A stretch of DNA of 12,466 nucleotides. It comes from UBA11663 sp049616325. GTDB taxonomy: Bacteria > Bacteroidota > Bacteroidia > Flavobacteriales_D > Sanyastnellaceae. Shown here one piece after another: positions 5,352-12,466 of the stretch (the first letter of the stretch is position 1; each line of letters starts with the position of its first letter). The position numbers and the translations under genes are program-made. The DNA lies in contig JBMZHG010000045.1 in NCBI GenBank assembly GCA_049616325.1, positions 1-12,466 of the forward strand, in the 5' to 3' direction. The notes under the pieces are model-generated. The model did no database searches. It worked only from the letters and a program-made list of their open reading frames with translations, and had not been told where the DNA came from.

Positions 5352-5932
5352 AACGAGATCGACCGGACCTCCAATTCAAAGGGCTGGGCGGTGCCGTCGT
5401 ACTTCATCAATCCGACCCGAAGCACGCTTCCAAGCTCCGACCCCGACACGGCTTTTAGGTCGCCCATTTGGGCTTGACTCCATTGAAAATCAGGGAGATG
5501 AAGGACGATTTCCTCCCACTCCGAGGACGGCTCGAAGGAAGTGTACGCGTAGGGCATCCACCAGCGTTCAGACGTCTCCAGGGTCAACTTGAACGGACCT
5601 CCATATCCGCGGCAAACCACCACAACCTGAGTCATTCCTGTCAGGTTGGTCTCCCCCCAAGGGCTCCGGATGGAAGCGAATCCTCCGTTGTTGGCCAAGG
5701 AAGTGGCTCCACCCCAAACCAAGGACTCCTCCGCCCAAACAATCCTCCCGGTCGACATGCCGCCCATGACCCCGTCGTTGAGCGGACGCCACGTGTTGGT
5801 CTCGTGAAGGCCAAATCGCCATTCCACGGCTTGCCACGTAGTTGGTTCTTCTCCCGAGCAAGAGGTCAGCAGGGCAGAACAGAGGGCACTGAATCGCAAG
5901 CGAAGAAGTTGGGTGGCGAGGGAGGCGAGCAT
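5336..5932 (-). CDS. CIA30-domain lipoprotein
   Basis: A 198-residue protein with an N-terminal lipoprotein signal: basic start, hydrophobic run and lipobox LTSC with Cys25 as the lipid-bearing residue. The rest matches the CIA30 (NDUFAF1) domain, seen in the WRPLNDGVMGGMSTG block (47-61) and NNGGFASIRSPW (81-92), followed by beta strands ending in FELEVRSISF. In mitochondria the domain belongs to a complex I assembly factor. Bacterial versions are mostly uncharacterised carbohydrate-binding-like sandwiches, so no complex I role should be assumed for an exported lipoprotein. The gene starts 22 bases after the PhzF-family stop on the same strand and has no -7 box, so it is likely the second gene of that operon. 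It converges on the esterase gene with a 16-base overlap. Confidence 0.88.
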   Translation of the reverse strand: MLASLATQLLRLRFSALCSALLTSCSGEEPTTWQAVEWRFGLHETNTWRPLNDGVMGGMSTGRIVWAEESLVWGGATSLANNGGFASIRSPWGETNLTGMTQVVVVCRGYGGPFKLTLETSERWWMPYAYTSFEPSSEWEEIVLHLPDFQWSQAQMGDLKAVSGSELGSVLRVGLMKYDGTAQPFELEVRSISFQGAD

Positions 5933-5954
5933 GCCAGGAAAACAAGCGCCTCGC

Positions 5955-6746
5955 TTAGAGGTTCAACCTCACCTGACCTTCGAGGTAGGTGACTGCCTGC
6001 CCTGAAACGAGGACATGTTCCGGCAAAATTTGGAGGTGCAATTCCCCACCTCGGGAGGACCGCTGCACGGCGTGCAGCAGCGTCGACCCAAGTCGCTCGG
6101 CCCAAAAAGGCCCTGAGGTGCAATGCGCTGACCCGGTTACAGGGTCTTCCAAAATTGTCGCTTGAGGCGTGAAAAAACGAGACACGAAGTCGCATTGCAT
6201 CCCAGGCGCGGTGACAATTACGCCTCCTGTGCCGAGGTTGATGCGGTCAAACAAGGAGCGATCGACCGTCAAGTTGACGACATCCGTTTCGTGTTCGTAG
6301 ACGAGGAGGTAATCCCTGGCCTTGAACACCTCACGCGGTTGTTTGCTCAAGGCCTCGCCCAATTCCACGGGCAAGATGGCCGGTTCAGGCGCGCGGTTGG
6401 GCAACACCATTTCGTACCCCCTCGGGTGCCTTGTGACCACCAAGGTTCCGCTGAGGGTCTCGAAAGCTACTTCGTCGAGGTTGGGCTCCAGGTGGGTAAG
6501 GACGACGTGCGCTGAGGCCAACGTGGCGTGTCCGCACAAGTCCATTTCCAAATCCGGGGTGAACCACCGAAGCCGGTAGCATCCTTTCCCGCCGAAGAGA
6601 AACGCCGTCTCCGCGACCGCGTTTTCTTGGGCGAGTTGGAGAAGAATCTCGTCGGGAAGCATTTCCTCCAAGGGCATGACGCAGGCAGGGTTGCCGCTGA
6701 ACACCTGGTTCGTGAAGGCGTCGACTTGGAAGAGGGGCAGTTCCAT
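5955..6746 (-). CDS. PhzF-family isomerase/epimerase
   Basis: A 263-residue cytosolic enzyme of the PhzF family (diaminopimelate-epimerase-like double fold). Family marks are QVDAFTNQVFSGNPACV (7-23), AETAFL with the probable catalytic Glu46, FTPDLEMDLCGHATLA in the first half, and FFTPQATILEDPVTGSAHC in the second half. Length is normal for the family. The phenazine member isomerises trans-2,3-dihydro-3-hydroxyanthranilate, but no phenazine genes are present here and most homologues have unknown substrates, so no symbol is given. ATG 6746 is chosen because it begins the conserved strand and lies five bases from a TACCTTG box; the frame is open to 6785. It is divergent from the DASS transporter and heads an operon with the CIA30 lipoprotein. 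Confidence 0.9.
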   Translation of the reverse strand: MELPLFQVDAFTNQVFSGNPACVMPLEEMLPDEILLQLAQENAVAETAFLFGGKGCYRLRWFTPDLEMDLCGHATLASAHVVLTHLEPNLDEVAFETLSGTLVVTRHPRGYEMVLPNRAPEPAILPVELGEALSKQPREVFKARDYLLVYEHETDVVNLTVDRSLFDRINLGTGGVIVTAPGMQCDFVSRFFTPQATILEDPVTGSAHCTSGPFWAERLGSTLLHAVQRSSRGGELHLQILPEHVLVSGQAVTYLEGQVRLNL

Positions 6747-6751
6747 GGAGG

Positions 6752-6758
6752 CAAGGTA
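6752..6758 (-). promoter_or_regulatory. -7 box of the PhzF-family gene
   Basis: TACCTTG on the minus strand, five bases before ATG 6746. A TTTG further upstream is 24 bases away, too far for a standard -33 box. Confidence 0.4.
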
Positions 6759-6792
6759 CCGTGTGAAGGGCAGTTGTCCGCCCAAACGTGGT

Positions 6793-6800
6793 TATCCTTG
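6793..6800 (+). promoter_or_regulatory. -7 box of the DASS transporter gene
   Basis: TATCCTTG, five bases before ATG 6806. A TTG at 6774-6776 could be a short-spaced -33 element. It shares a 59-base gap with the divergent PhzF promoter, so the two promoters overlap. Confidence 0.45.
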
Positions 6801-6805
6801 CAGCC

Positions 6806-8230
6806 ATGACACGTCGGCTTTGGGCACAATTATCTGGTCCGCTGGGTGCCGCACTTGTGGCTGCATTGTTGCACGGCTTTGGTGCGCCCGACGACGTGGC
6901 GTGTGTGCTGGCAGCGGCGACCTGGATGCTTGTGTGGTGGGTGGCGGAGGCCGTGCCTTTGGGCGTCACGTCTTTGCTTCCGATTGCGCTCTTTCCGTTG
7001 CTTGGGATTTCAGACGTGGCCGCCACCACGGCGCCGTACGGTTCCCATTACGTGTTCCTGTTTCTGGGGGGATTTCTCCTCGCCTTGGCGTTGGAGCGCT
7101 GGAACTTGCATCGGCGGTTTGCCTTGACCGTGCTCGTGGCGGCGGGAGGACGGCCGCGGCGGTTGGTCGGGGGCTTTATGCTTGCGACCGCTGCACTAAG
7201 CATGTGGATTTCGAACACCGCAACGACCCTGATGATGCTGCCCATTGCGTTGTCTGTGCTGGGCAAAGTGGAATCCGACAAGCACCCGAGACTCGGAGTG
7301 GCCTTGCTTCTTGGAACGGCCTACGCCGCCAACCTCGGCGGCATTGCCACGCTGGTGGGGACGCCGCCCAACGTGGCCATGGCTGGCTTGCTCGAGGAGC
7401 ATTTTGCCCTTTCCGTGCCCTTCTTGGAATGGACCGCGATGGCCTTGCCGTTCTCGGCGCTGATGCTGTGGGCTACGTACTTTTTGTTGACGCGTGTGTT
7501 GTGTCGCGTTCGGCCAGAGCCGCTTGAACACGGGGTGGAGGGTTTGCGCAATGAACTCACAAACCTCGGCGCCTGGACCCCGGCGGAGCGCCGCGTGGGT
7601 GCCGTGTTTGTGTCGACTGCGCTTTTGTGGATGACGCGTCGGTGGCTCGTGGCATGCTGGGGTTGGCCGCTTTCAGACACGTCCATCGCCATGACGGCTG
7701 GGGTGGCGCTGTTTGTCCTGCCTTCAGGGAAGACAGGCACACCTCTGATGACGTGGGAAGAGGCTCGGCGACTTCCTTGGGACATCCTGCTTCTCTTTGG
7801 AGGGGGACTTACGCTCGCAGGCGCGCTCAAATCAGCCGGCGTGCTTGACATGGCGGCTTCGGCTATTGCGGCTCAGCAAGGATGGCCCGTGGCGTTGTTG
7901 GTCCTTGTTTTTGCAGCTGCTTCACTCTTGTTGACCGAGGTGATGAGCAACCTCGCCCTGACCGTGGTCATGGTTCCTGTGGTGGGCCAAGTGGCTTTGA
8001 ATTGGGGTGTAGATCCGTTGTTGCTCGTGGTGCCGGTGACGATGGCCAGCAGTTGCGCTTTCATGCTTCCGATGGCCACGCCCCCCAACGCCATCATCTT
8101 CGGAAGCGGCCAAATCCGGATGGGCGAAATGGCCCGAGTGGGTTTGGTGCTCAACCTCGTGGCCGTGCTTCTGGCTTGGGTTTGGGCGGTGTGGGTGCTG
8201 CCGTCCTGGGTGGGTTGGCTTGGTTCCTAG
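6806..8230 (+). CDS. DASS-family sodium/anion symporter (SLC13-like)
   Basis: A 474-residue inner-membrane transporter with many hydrophobic helices in two related halves. The first-half substrate/sodium motif SNTATT is at 136-141 and is followed by GTPPNVAMAG (185-194). The second half has TEVMSNLALT (377-386) and MATPPNAIIFGSG (423-435). The family moves di- and tricarboxylates or sulfate together with sodium. Which anion is used here cannot be read from the sequence. The second SNT motif is SNL, a departure from the textbook motif that I believe occurs in other Bacteroidota members. Length is usual. ATG 6806 is chosen because it follows a -7 box by five bases; the earlier in-frame start at 6788 lies within the promoter. 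Confidence 0.93.
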   Translation: MTRRLWAQLSGPLGAALVAALLHGFGAPDDVACVLAAATWMLVWWVAEAVPLGVTSLLPIALFPLLGISDVAATTAPYGSHYVFLFLGGFLLALALERWNLHRRFALTVLVAAGGRPRRLVGGFMLATAALSMWISNTATTLMMLPIALSVLGKVESDKHPRLGVALLLGTAYAANLGGIATLVGTPPNVAMAGLLEEHFALSVPFLEWTAMALPFSALMLWATYFLLTRVLCRVRPEPLEHGVEGLRNELTNLGAWTPAERRVGAVFVSTALLWMTRRWLVACWGWPLSDTSIAMTAGVALFVLPSGKTGTPLMTWEEARRLPWDILLLFGGGLTLAGALKSAGVLDMAASAIAAQQGWPVALLVLVFAAASLLLTEVMSNLALTVVMVPVVGQVALNWGVDPLLLVVPVTMASSCAFMLPMATPPNAIIFGSGQIRMGEMARVGLVLNLVAVLLAWVWAVWVLPSWVGWLGS

Positions 8231-8231
8231 C

Positions 8232-8270
8232 TTGAAAAGTCGACGTGCCTTGGTGTGGGGAGTTGCACTT
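8232..8270. terminator. Possible shared terminator between convergent genes
   Basis: AAAA and GTGC before 8250 can pair with GCAC and TTTTT at about 8264-8272, with a bulged GTCGAC. The stem is imperfect. It lies in the 64-base gap between the transporter and peroxidase stops. Confidence 0.25.
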
Positions 8271-8294
8271 TTTCATTCCGTTCAACGACGAAAG

Positions 8295-9419
8295 TCAAAA
8301 CGGATCACTCAACCACCACGCCTCCATCATGACTGTGTCGCTTAGTGTGTGCAGGAAGTCGACCAAACCAACTCTTTCCGCTTCGGTAAGCTCGAGGCGG
8401 TATGGATCTTGACCGAGGGGGCCGGTACCGGTTGCGCTGAGGCGCTCGTCTAGGTAGGGATGCGGTTGGATGTTGTCGCTGTAGAAGTCCACGACGTCAC
8501 GCAACGTTCCAAACCGTCCGTCGTGCATGTAGGGGGCGGTCAGACCGATGTTTCGAAGCGAAACTGTTTTGAAGCGACCGTCGTCGTCCGGTTGTCCTGT
8601 GAGGTCGCCAATGCCTGCGTCGCCTGCTGTCGCGTAGTTGGTTTCGAGGCCGTTGATGAACGCTTGGTTGGACAAGAACGTCCGGTTCATGTGGCATTGG
8701 TTGCAGCGCGTTTCGCCGTTGAAAAACACCGACTTTCCGAGCAATTCCGATTCGGAGAAACGAGCGAAGCCGTCCACCAACCCTGCGTCGTAACGGGAGG
8801 CACTCGACTGAAAACACATCAGAAATTGAGACAGGGCATCCGCCACCCCCGACGCACTTGGCACGCTGTCCCCGAAGGCGCGCTCGAACAGCTCGGGGTA
8901 ATAGGTGGTAGCCGCCAACCGAACCACCATCGAATCCAGGTCCATCCCAAGCTCGTCAGGGTGCTGGATGGGGAGCAACACTTGGTTGAGGAGGCCGTTG
9001 ACGCGCTGGTCCCAAAACAGCCGCCTCTGGTACCGAAAATTCGCGAGCCCCATGGAGTTGCGCGGCGTCAAAACCTCTGACACCCCGCGCGAACGTATCG
9101 CGGGGTCAGCGAAACCGTGCGCCTGCTGGTGGCACGTCGCGCAAGACACTTCGCGGTTGCTGGAAAGTTCCGTGTCGTAAAACAGCACCCGGCCAAGTGT
9201 GGCTCCGGCATCTGTGACGGTGATGCCTTGACCGCTCCCGAACAACTGGAGCGCCGGGTCCGCCAACCAAGACTCGGGGTAGCTCAACGCACTGTAATCA
9301 AACTCTACTTCGGGCAACACGGGTACCCGATTTTCCGGCGTCGGATGCACAGGATCCTTGCGGCATCCCACAAGGGCGGCAAAAGCAAGTGCCCAGAACC
9401 AAAGCGTGCGGAAGCTCAT
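8295..9419 (-). CDS. Di-haem cytochrome c peroxidase family lipoprotein
   Basis: A 374-residue protein of the bacterial cytochrome c peroxidase/MauG family, which reduces hydrogen peroxide (or oxidises a partner) using two c-type haems. Haem-binding motifs are CATCH (93-97) and CNQCH (239-243). The conserved segment FKTVSLRNIGLTAPYMHDGRF spans 283-303 and continues into TLRDVVDFY. The N-terminus is a lipoprotein signal ending in the lipobox LVGC with Cys19, so the enzyme is anchored in the envelope facing the periplasm or outside. The frame is open to 9566, but ATG 9419 is chosen because it starts the signal peptide and a TACCTTC box lies six bases before it. The gene diverges from the T9SS cargo gene. 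Confidence 0.93.
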   Translation of the reverse strand: MSFRTLWFWALAFAALVGCRKDPVHPTPENRVPVLPEVEFDYSALSYPESWLADPALQLFGSGQGITVTDAGATLGRVLFYDTELSSNREVSCATCHQQAHGFADPAIRSRGVSEVLTPRNSMGLANFRYQRRLFWDQRVNGLLNQVLLPIQHPDELGMDLDSMVVRLAATTYYPELFERAFGDSVPSASGVADALSQFLMCFQSSASRYDAGLVDGFARFSESELLGKSVFFNGETRCNQCHMNRTFLSNQAFINGLETNYATAGDAGIGDLTGQPDDDGRFKTVSLRNIGLTAPYMHDGRFGTLRDVVDFYSDNIQPHPYLDERLSATGTGPLGQDPYRLELTEAERVGLVDFLHTLSDTVMMEAWWLSDPF

Positions 9420-9425
9420 GCCGAG

Positions 9426-9432
9426 GAAGGTA
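9426..9432 (-). promoter_or_regulatory. -7 box of the peroxidase gene
   Basis: TACCTTC on the minus strand, six bases before ATG 9419. No TTG at a -33 distance is visible. Confidence 0.35.
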
Positions 9433-9477
9433 CGCCACATTGCCGTCGCGTGGCCTTCGAGTTGAACCGCGGTTGAG

Positions 9478-9503
9478 TTTGTGCCTTCTGCTTCCCTACC
9501 TTG
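9478..9503 (+). promoter_or_regulatory. Promoter of the T9SS cargo gene
   Basis: TTTG (9478-9481), a 15-base spacer and TACCTTG (9497-9503), six bases before ATG 9510. The spacer is shorter than the usual 19-20. A TTG start codon at 9501 in the same frame falls inside the -7 box and is rejected. Confidence 0.4.
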
Positions 9504-9509
9504 TTCATC

Positions 9510-10997
9510 ATGAATCGATTGATTTTTGCTTTGCTTGCGATTTGTGCTTCGCATGCTTGGGCCCAAACGACCAGTGACTGCGACGGAGCCATCGTCCTGT
9601 GTGGTGATGTGTATTCAGAAACGGAGGCCTCCTTCAACACAGGGGACGTGTACGAGTACACCGGGGCGTGCAACGCCTTCTTGGAGCAGAGCAGCATCTG
9701 GTACACGTTCACCGTGTACGAAGACGGGTTTTTGAGCTTCGTGCTCGACCCCCTCGACCCTGTGGACGACTACGATTGGGGATTGTTTGACATCACGGAA
9801 GGGGGCTGCGCAGGAATCGGCGCAACGTTGGGAGTGATTTCCCCCGAGGTGGGCTGCAATTCTTACGGAGAGTTTGGAACGAACGGCCCCACGGGAATCA
9901 GCACGGCGAACGGCGGAACAGGCAACACCAACGGGCCTGGCAACGCCAACGGGCCACCTTTCAACGCCGATTTGCCCGTCGCGGAAGGGTCGACGTACGC
10001 CTTGGTGGTGATGAACTGGAGCAACAGCTTGAACGGGTACACCATTGATTTTGGGCAATCTACCGCAGTCCTTTACGACCAAGAGCCGCCTGTCCTTCAA
10101 TCGCTTGAAACGGATTGCGTGTTGCAGGAGTTTGTGGTGACGTTTTCGGAGCCGCTGGTTTCGGCCACCGTGGAGCCGGTCGATTTCGTGCTGCACGCTC
10201 CGGACGGCGAGACCACGCCAATTCAGTCTGTGGTGGCCAATTCGGGCGGGAACACCTCCGATTCCTTCACCTTGACGTTGCCGGCCCCGTTGAGTGTGTC
10301 TGGAACGTACGAATTGGAAATCACAGAAAACTCGTTGTTGGTGGAAGACCCTTGTGGAAACGCCGGGGAAGGATCGCTGGAGCAATATTTCGAGGTGGTG
10401 TTCCCTCCCGTGGGTTGGGATGAATTCGAGGTGGAGATTTGCGTGGGAGAGGACGTGCGTTTGGATCCCGATGCGGTGGTTTCTCAGCCGCAAGACAACC
10501 TGGTGGAGTACGTTTGGACGCACGACGCGTTGGGTTCCACGGAGCCTGACACGGTCAGTTTCAATGAAGAATTGGTGGTCCAAGAACCGGGACTTTACCA
10601 CGTGTCAATGACCACCAACCCGCCTTGCTTTGAGGCGGAAGGAAGCTTTTGGGTGGTGGAGAAAACTTGCAGCGTGTTGATTCCCAACGTGGTGAGTCCT
10701 TATTCCTCGTCGGGGGTCAACGACCGATTCTACATCCCTGGATTGCAGGTGTTCCCCAACGCCAGCATCCAAATTTTCAATCGCTGGGGCAACCTGGTTT
10801 ACGAGAACGATCGCTACGATTTGAGCGACGGCTGGAACCCGAAGGCGGAAGGAGCTTCGTCCGGGGTCTACCACTACATCCTTCGGCTCCCTGAGCTGCC
10901 TGTGCCGCTGGTGTTGTCGGACGGCAACGGGGGCGAGACACCCTACATCGGCGAGGCGCCGGCGGTGTTCGAAGGGGCCTTGCACGTGGTGGACTAA
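9510..10997 (+). CDS. T9SS type B sorting-domain extracellular protein
   Basis: A 495-residue secreted protein. A signal peptide ends at AWA-Q (18/19). Residues ~24-185 form a beta-rich cysteine-containing domain (Cys24, 31, 54, 100, 116) resembling the N-terminal domains of large Bacteroidota surface proteins. Within it, 124-150 is a Gly/Asn/Pro-rich loop with repeated NGP/NGG. Residues ~193-298 look like a bacterial Ig-like domain (VVTFSEPLVS...), and ~305-385 like a further beta domain. From Cys387, IPNVVSPYSSSGVNDRF, IQIFNRWGNLVYEN and GWNPKA...SSGVYHYILRL are the hallmarks of the gliding-motility type B sorting domain (TIGR04131). The protein is expected to be exported by the T9SS and attached or released outside. 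Between YHYILRL and the closing FEGALHVVD there is an extra segment of about 27 residues. Specific function is unknown. Confidence 0.9.
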   Translation: MNRLIFALLAICASHAWAQTTSDCDGAIVLCGDVYSETEASFNTGDVYEYTGACNAFLEQSSIWYTFTVYEDGFLSFVLDPLDPVDDYDWGLFDITEGGCAGIGATLGVISPEVGCNSYGEFGTNGPTGISTANGGTGNTNGPGNANGPPFNADLPVAEGSTYALVVMNWSNSLNGYTIDFGQSTAVLYDQEPPVLQSLETDCVLQEFVVTFSEPLVSATVEPVDFVLHAPDGETTPIQSVVANSGGNTSDSFTLTLPAPLSVSGTYELEITENSLLVEDPCGNAGEGSLEQYFEVVFPPVGWDEFEVEICVGEDVRLDPDAVVSQPQDNLVEYVWTHDALGSTEPDTVSFNEELVVQEPGLYHVSMTTNPPCFEAEGSFWVVEKTCSVLIPNVVSPYSSSGVNDRFYIPGLQVFPNASIQIFNRWGNLVYENDRYDLSDGWNPKAEGASSGVYHYILRLPELPVPLVLSDGNGGETPYIGEAPAVFEGALHVVD

Positions 10998-11009
10998 CGT
11001 TTATCTTTC
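10980..11009 (+). promoter_or_regulatory. Promoter of the NfeD-SPFH operon
   Basis: TTG (10980-10982), a 19-base spacer and TATCTTTC (11002-11009), four bases before ATG 11014. The -33 element lies in the last codons of the preceding gene. This is the best-spaced promoter of this type in the window. Confidence 0.45.
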
Positions 11010-11013
11010 TGCC

Positions 11014-11469
11014 ATGCAATGGGAAGTTTGGCAACTCTGGCTTGCAGCCGCCATGGCGCTGGTCATCCTTGAAATTTTTGTGCCTGGATTTGTGCTGGCA
11101 TGCCTCGGCGTTGGGGCGCTTGCCGCGTCCATCGCCTCCGCTGTGGGGGCGGGCCTAACGGTTCAATTGGTGAGTGCCGCTGCCATGAGCCTTGTGGCCT
11201 TTCTCTTCCTTCGCCCCATCGCACTCCGACTCGCCTACTCCGATGAAGCCGTGTCAGGTGTGGAAGCCTTGGTCGGCCGCGAATGCGTCGTCACGGTTCC
11301 CTTTGATGGCAAAACCGGATTGGGTCGGTGCAAAGTGGACGGCGACGATTGGCGTGCCGAACTTTCGAACCGATCCGAGGCGGAATTTGCCCAGGAGAAC
11401 GCCGCCGTTTGGATTGAGCGTGTCGAAAGCAACACCCTCGTCGTCACTACACAAAAACCCAACTCATGA
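11014..11469 (+). CDS. nfeD: NfeD-family membrane protein
   Basis: A 151-residue short-form NfeD protein. Three hydrophobic segments (about 6-29, 31-47, 48-68), including the family-typical ILEIFVPGF (18-26), are followed by a soluble C-terminal OB-fold-like domain (about 82-147: VGRECVVTV...CKVDGDDWRAEL...ENAAVWIERVESNTLVV). NfeD proteins are encoded next to SPFH/stomatin proteins and are thought to cooperate with them in organising membrane microdomains or protein quality control. That pairing is found here, with the stop and the next ATG overlapping as ATGA. The long-form serine protease domain is absent, as is normal for this class. Confidence 0.92.
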   Translation: MQWEVWQLWLAAAMALVILEIFVPGFVLACLGVGALAASIASAVGAGLTVQLVSAAAMSLVAFLFLRPIALRLAYSDEAVSGVEALVGRECVVTVPFDGKTGLGRCKVDGDDWRAELSNRSEAEFAQENAAVWIERVESNTLVVTTQKPNS

Positions 11470-12461
11470 CCCCCACCTCTGTACTCGCCCTGATTTTCCT
11501 GTTGCTTGCCATGGTCATTGTGGTCAAAGGCGTTCGCATCGTTCGACAAAGCGAAAGCATGGTCATCGAACGTCTCGGCAAGTACCGAACCACGCTAAAT
11601 GCCGGCATCAACATCATCATCCCGATTGTGGATCGACCGCGTGAAATCGTTTGGCGCTTGGCGGGCGAACTGCCCGACGGCAGGCGTGTGACGCAGTACA
11701 AAATGCGCGACCGCGTGGACTTGCGGGAGACCGTGTTTGACTTTCCCAAACAGGGAGTGATCACCAAGGACAACGTCGTGACGGAGATCAATGCGTTGAT
11801 CTACTTCCAAATCACCGACCCCGTCAAATCGGTGTACGAGATCAACAACCTGCCCAACGCCATTGAAAAACTGACCCAAACCACGCTTCGAAATGTCATC
11901 GGCGAACTGGAATTGGACGAGTGCTTGACCTCTCGGGACACCATCAACATGAAGCTTCGCACCATCCTCGATGAGGCGACCAACAAGTGGGGGGTGAAGG
12001 TGAATCGCGTGGAGTTGCAAGACATCAACCCGCCGACGGACATCAAGGAGGCGATGGAAAAGCAGATGCGTGCCGAGCGCACTCGCCGCGCCCAAATCAT
12101 CGATGCGGAAGGCACCAAGACGGCCGCCATCCTCGAAGCAGAGGGGCGAAAGGGCGCTGACATCAATCAGGCAGAAGGCCAAAAGCAAGCGCGCATTTTG
12201 AAGGCCGAAGGGGAGGCTCAGGCACGTTTGGCCGTGGCCGAGGCGGAAGCCGAAGCCATTCGTCGAATCGCAGCGGCAGTCGAAACGTCCAAGGCGGATC
12301 CCACCCAGTATTTGATCGCGGTGAAGTACATCGAGATGATGGACCAGGTCTTGCGCGACGGCGGAGCTGGCTCGAAAACGGTCTTCATGCCTTACGAGGC
12401 GAGCGGCCTGATGAGCAGCGTCGGCGGGATCAAGGAATTGATGAATGCGGCCAAGGATTAA
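11466..12461 (+). CDS. qmcA: SPFH/stomatin-like protein (QmcA/paraslipin type)
   Basis: A 331-residue membrane-associated band 7 protein. An N-terminal hydrophobic helix (4-20) precedes the SPFH domain (about 22-205: VRQSESMVIERLGKY, VITKDNVVTEINALIYFQITDP, TTLRNVIGELELDE, WGVKVNRVELQDI). A long charged coiled coil follows (about 206-275) with repeated AEG/AEA units, then a C-terminal oligomerisation segment with SSVGGIKELM. These proteins assemble into large rings or cages in the membrane. Compared with stomatin-like proteins there is an extra charged stretch near 60-82 between IVDRP and RDRVDLRE. Translation is likely coupled to NfeD through the four-base overlap. The gene is complete, ending in TAA five bases before the window edge. 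Confidence 0.94.
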   Translation: MTPTSVLALIFLLLAMVIVVKGVRIVRQSESMVIERLGKYRTTLNAGINIIIPIVDRPREIVWRLAGELPDGRRVTQYKMRDRVDLRETVFDFPKQGVITKDNVVTEINALIYFQITDPVKSVYEINNLPNAIEKLTQTTLRNVIGELELDECLTSRDTINMKLRTILDEATNKWGVKVNRVELQDINPPTDIKEAMEKQMRAERTRRAQIIDAEGTKTAAILEAEGRKGADINQAEGQKQARILKAEGEAQARLAVAEAEAEAIRRIAAAVETSKADPTQYLIAVKYIEMMDQVLRDGGAGSKTVFMPYEASGLMSSVGGIKELMNAAKD

Positions 12462-12466
12462 GTCCT

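Noticed and set aside
6676..7527. 283-codon plus-strand frame overlapping the PhzF and DASS genes
   Set aside because: It straddles the 59-base divergent promoter region and is out of frame with the clear transporter.
9615..10601. 328-codon minus-strand frame antisense to the T9SS cargo gene
   Set aside because: The plus strand has a signal peptide and a type B sorting domain. The antisense product is Arg/His/Val-rich, with no recognisable domain, typical of GC-rich shadow frames.
11595..12188. 197-codon minus-strand frame opposite the SPFH gene
   Set aside because: Antisense to a well-conserved SPFH protein; no start signal or domain.
1..12466. CRISPR array, transposase, complete integrase, toxin-antitoxin or defence genes
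   Set aside because: No regularly spaced repeats, no recombinase or transposase motifs and no nuclease or helicase signatures seen on either strand. The repeats present are only paired copies.

Overview
The window reads as a chromosomal segment of a Bacteroidota bacterium, probably a Flavobacteriales-like lineage with fairly high G+C. The evidence is a type B T9SS (gliding-motility type) C-terminal sorting domain on one protein and a T9SS-like tail on another, signal peptides cut before Gln, TAnnTTTG-type -7 promoter boxes close to start codons, and no consistent Shine-Dalgarno sequences. I cannot name a genus.

Left part (1-2910) is the unusual region. It opens inside the 3' end of what looks like a tRNA-Glu gene. 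A 13-base copy of that tRNA end recurs at 1309-1321. A degenerate tRNA-Glu-like sequence with a UUC anticodon arm lies at 2837-2908. Between the first two tRNA pieces sits one comparatively AT-rich gene for a small exported protein (469-1146), flanked by an exact 24-base direct repeat (178-201 and 1224-1247). This resembles a worn integrative element or island at a tRNA-Glu site. Between the second and third pieces lies a secreted agmatine/peptidylarginine deiminase-family enzyme (2819-1575, minus).

The centre and right part (2927-12461) is compact and ordinary in layout. In order it has: two small multi-pass membrane proteins in a minus-strand pair; a plus-strand membrane-anchored esterase with a starch-binding-like domain; a minus-strand PhzF-family enzyme followed by a CIA30-domain lipoprotein; a plus-strand DASS-family sodium/anion symporter; a minus-strand di-haem cytochrome c peroxidase lipoprotein; a plus-strand T9SS type B cargo protein; and a plus-strand NfeD plus SPFH/stomatin pair whose reading frames overlap by four bases.

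Most operon-leading genes carry a TAnCTT-like -7 box only 4-6 bases before the ATG, which predicts leaderless or nearly leaderless mRNAs. Several exported proteins would act in the envelope or outside the cell (deiminase, peroxidase, CIA30 lipoprotein, T9SS cargo), and the NfeD/SPFH pair in the membrane. I see no CRISPR array, no complete transposase or integrase, no rRNA and no clear defence system.
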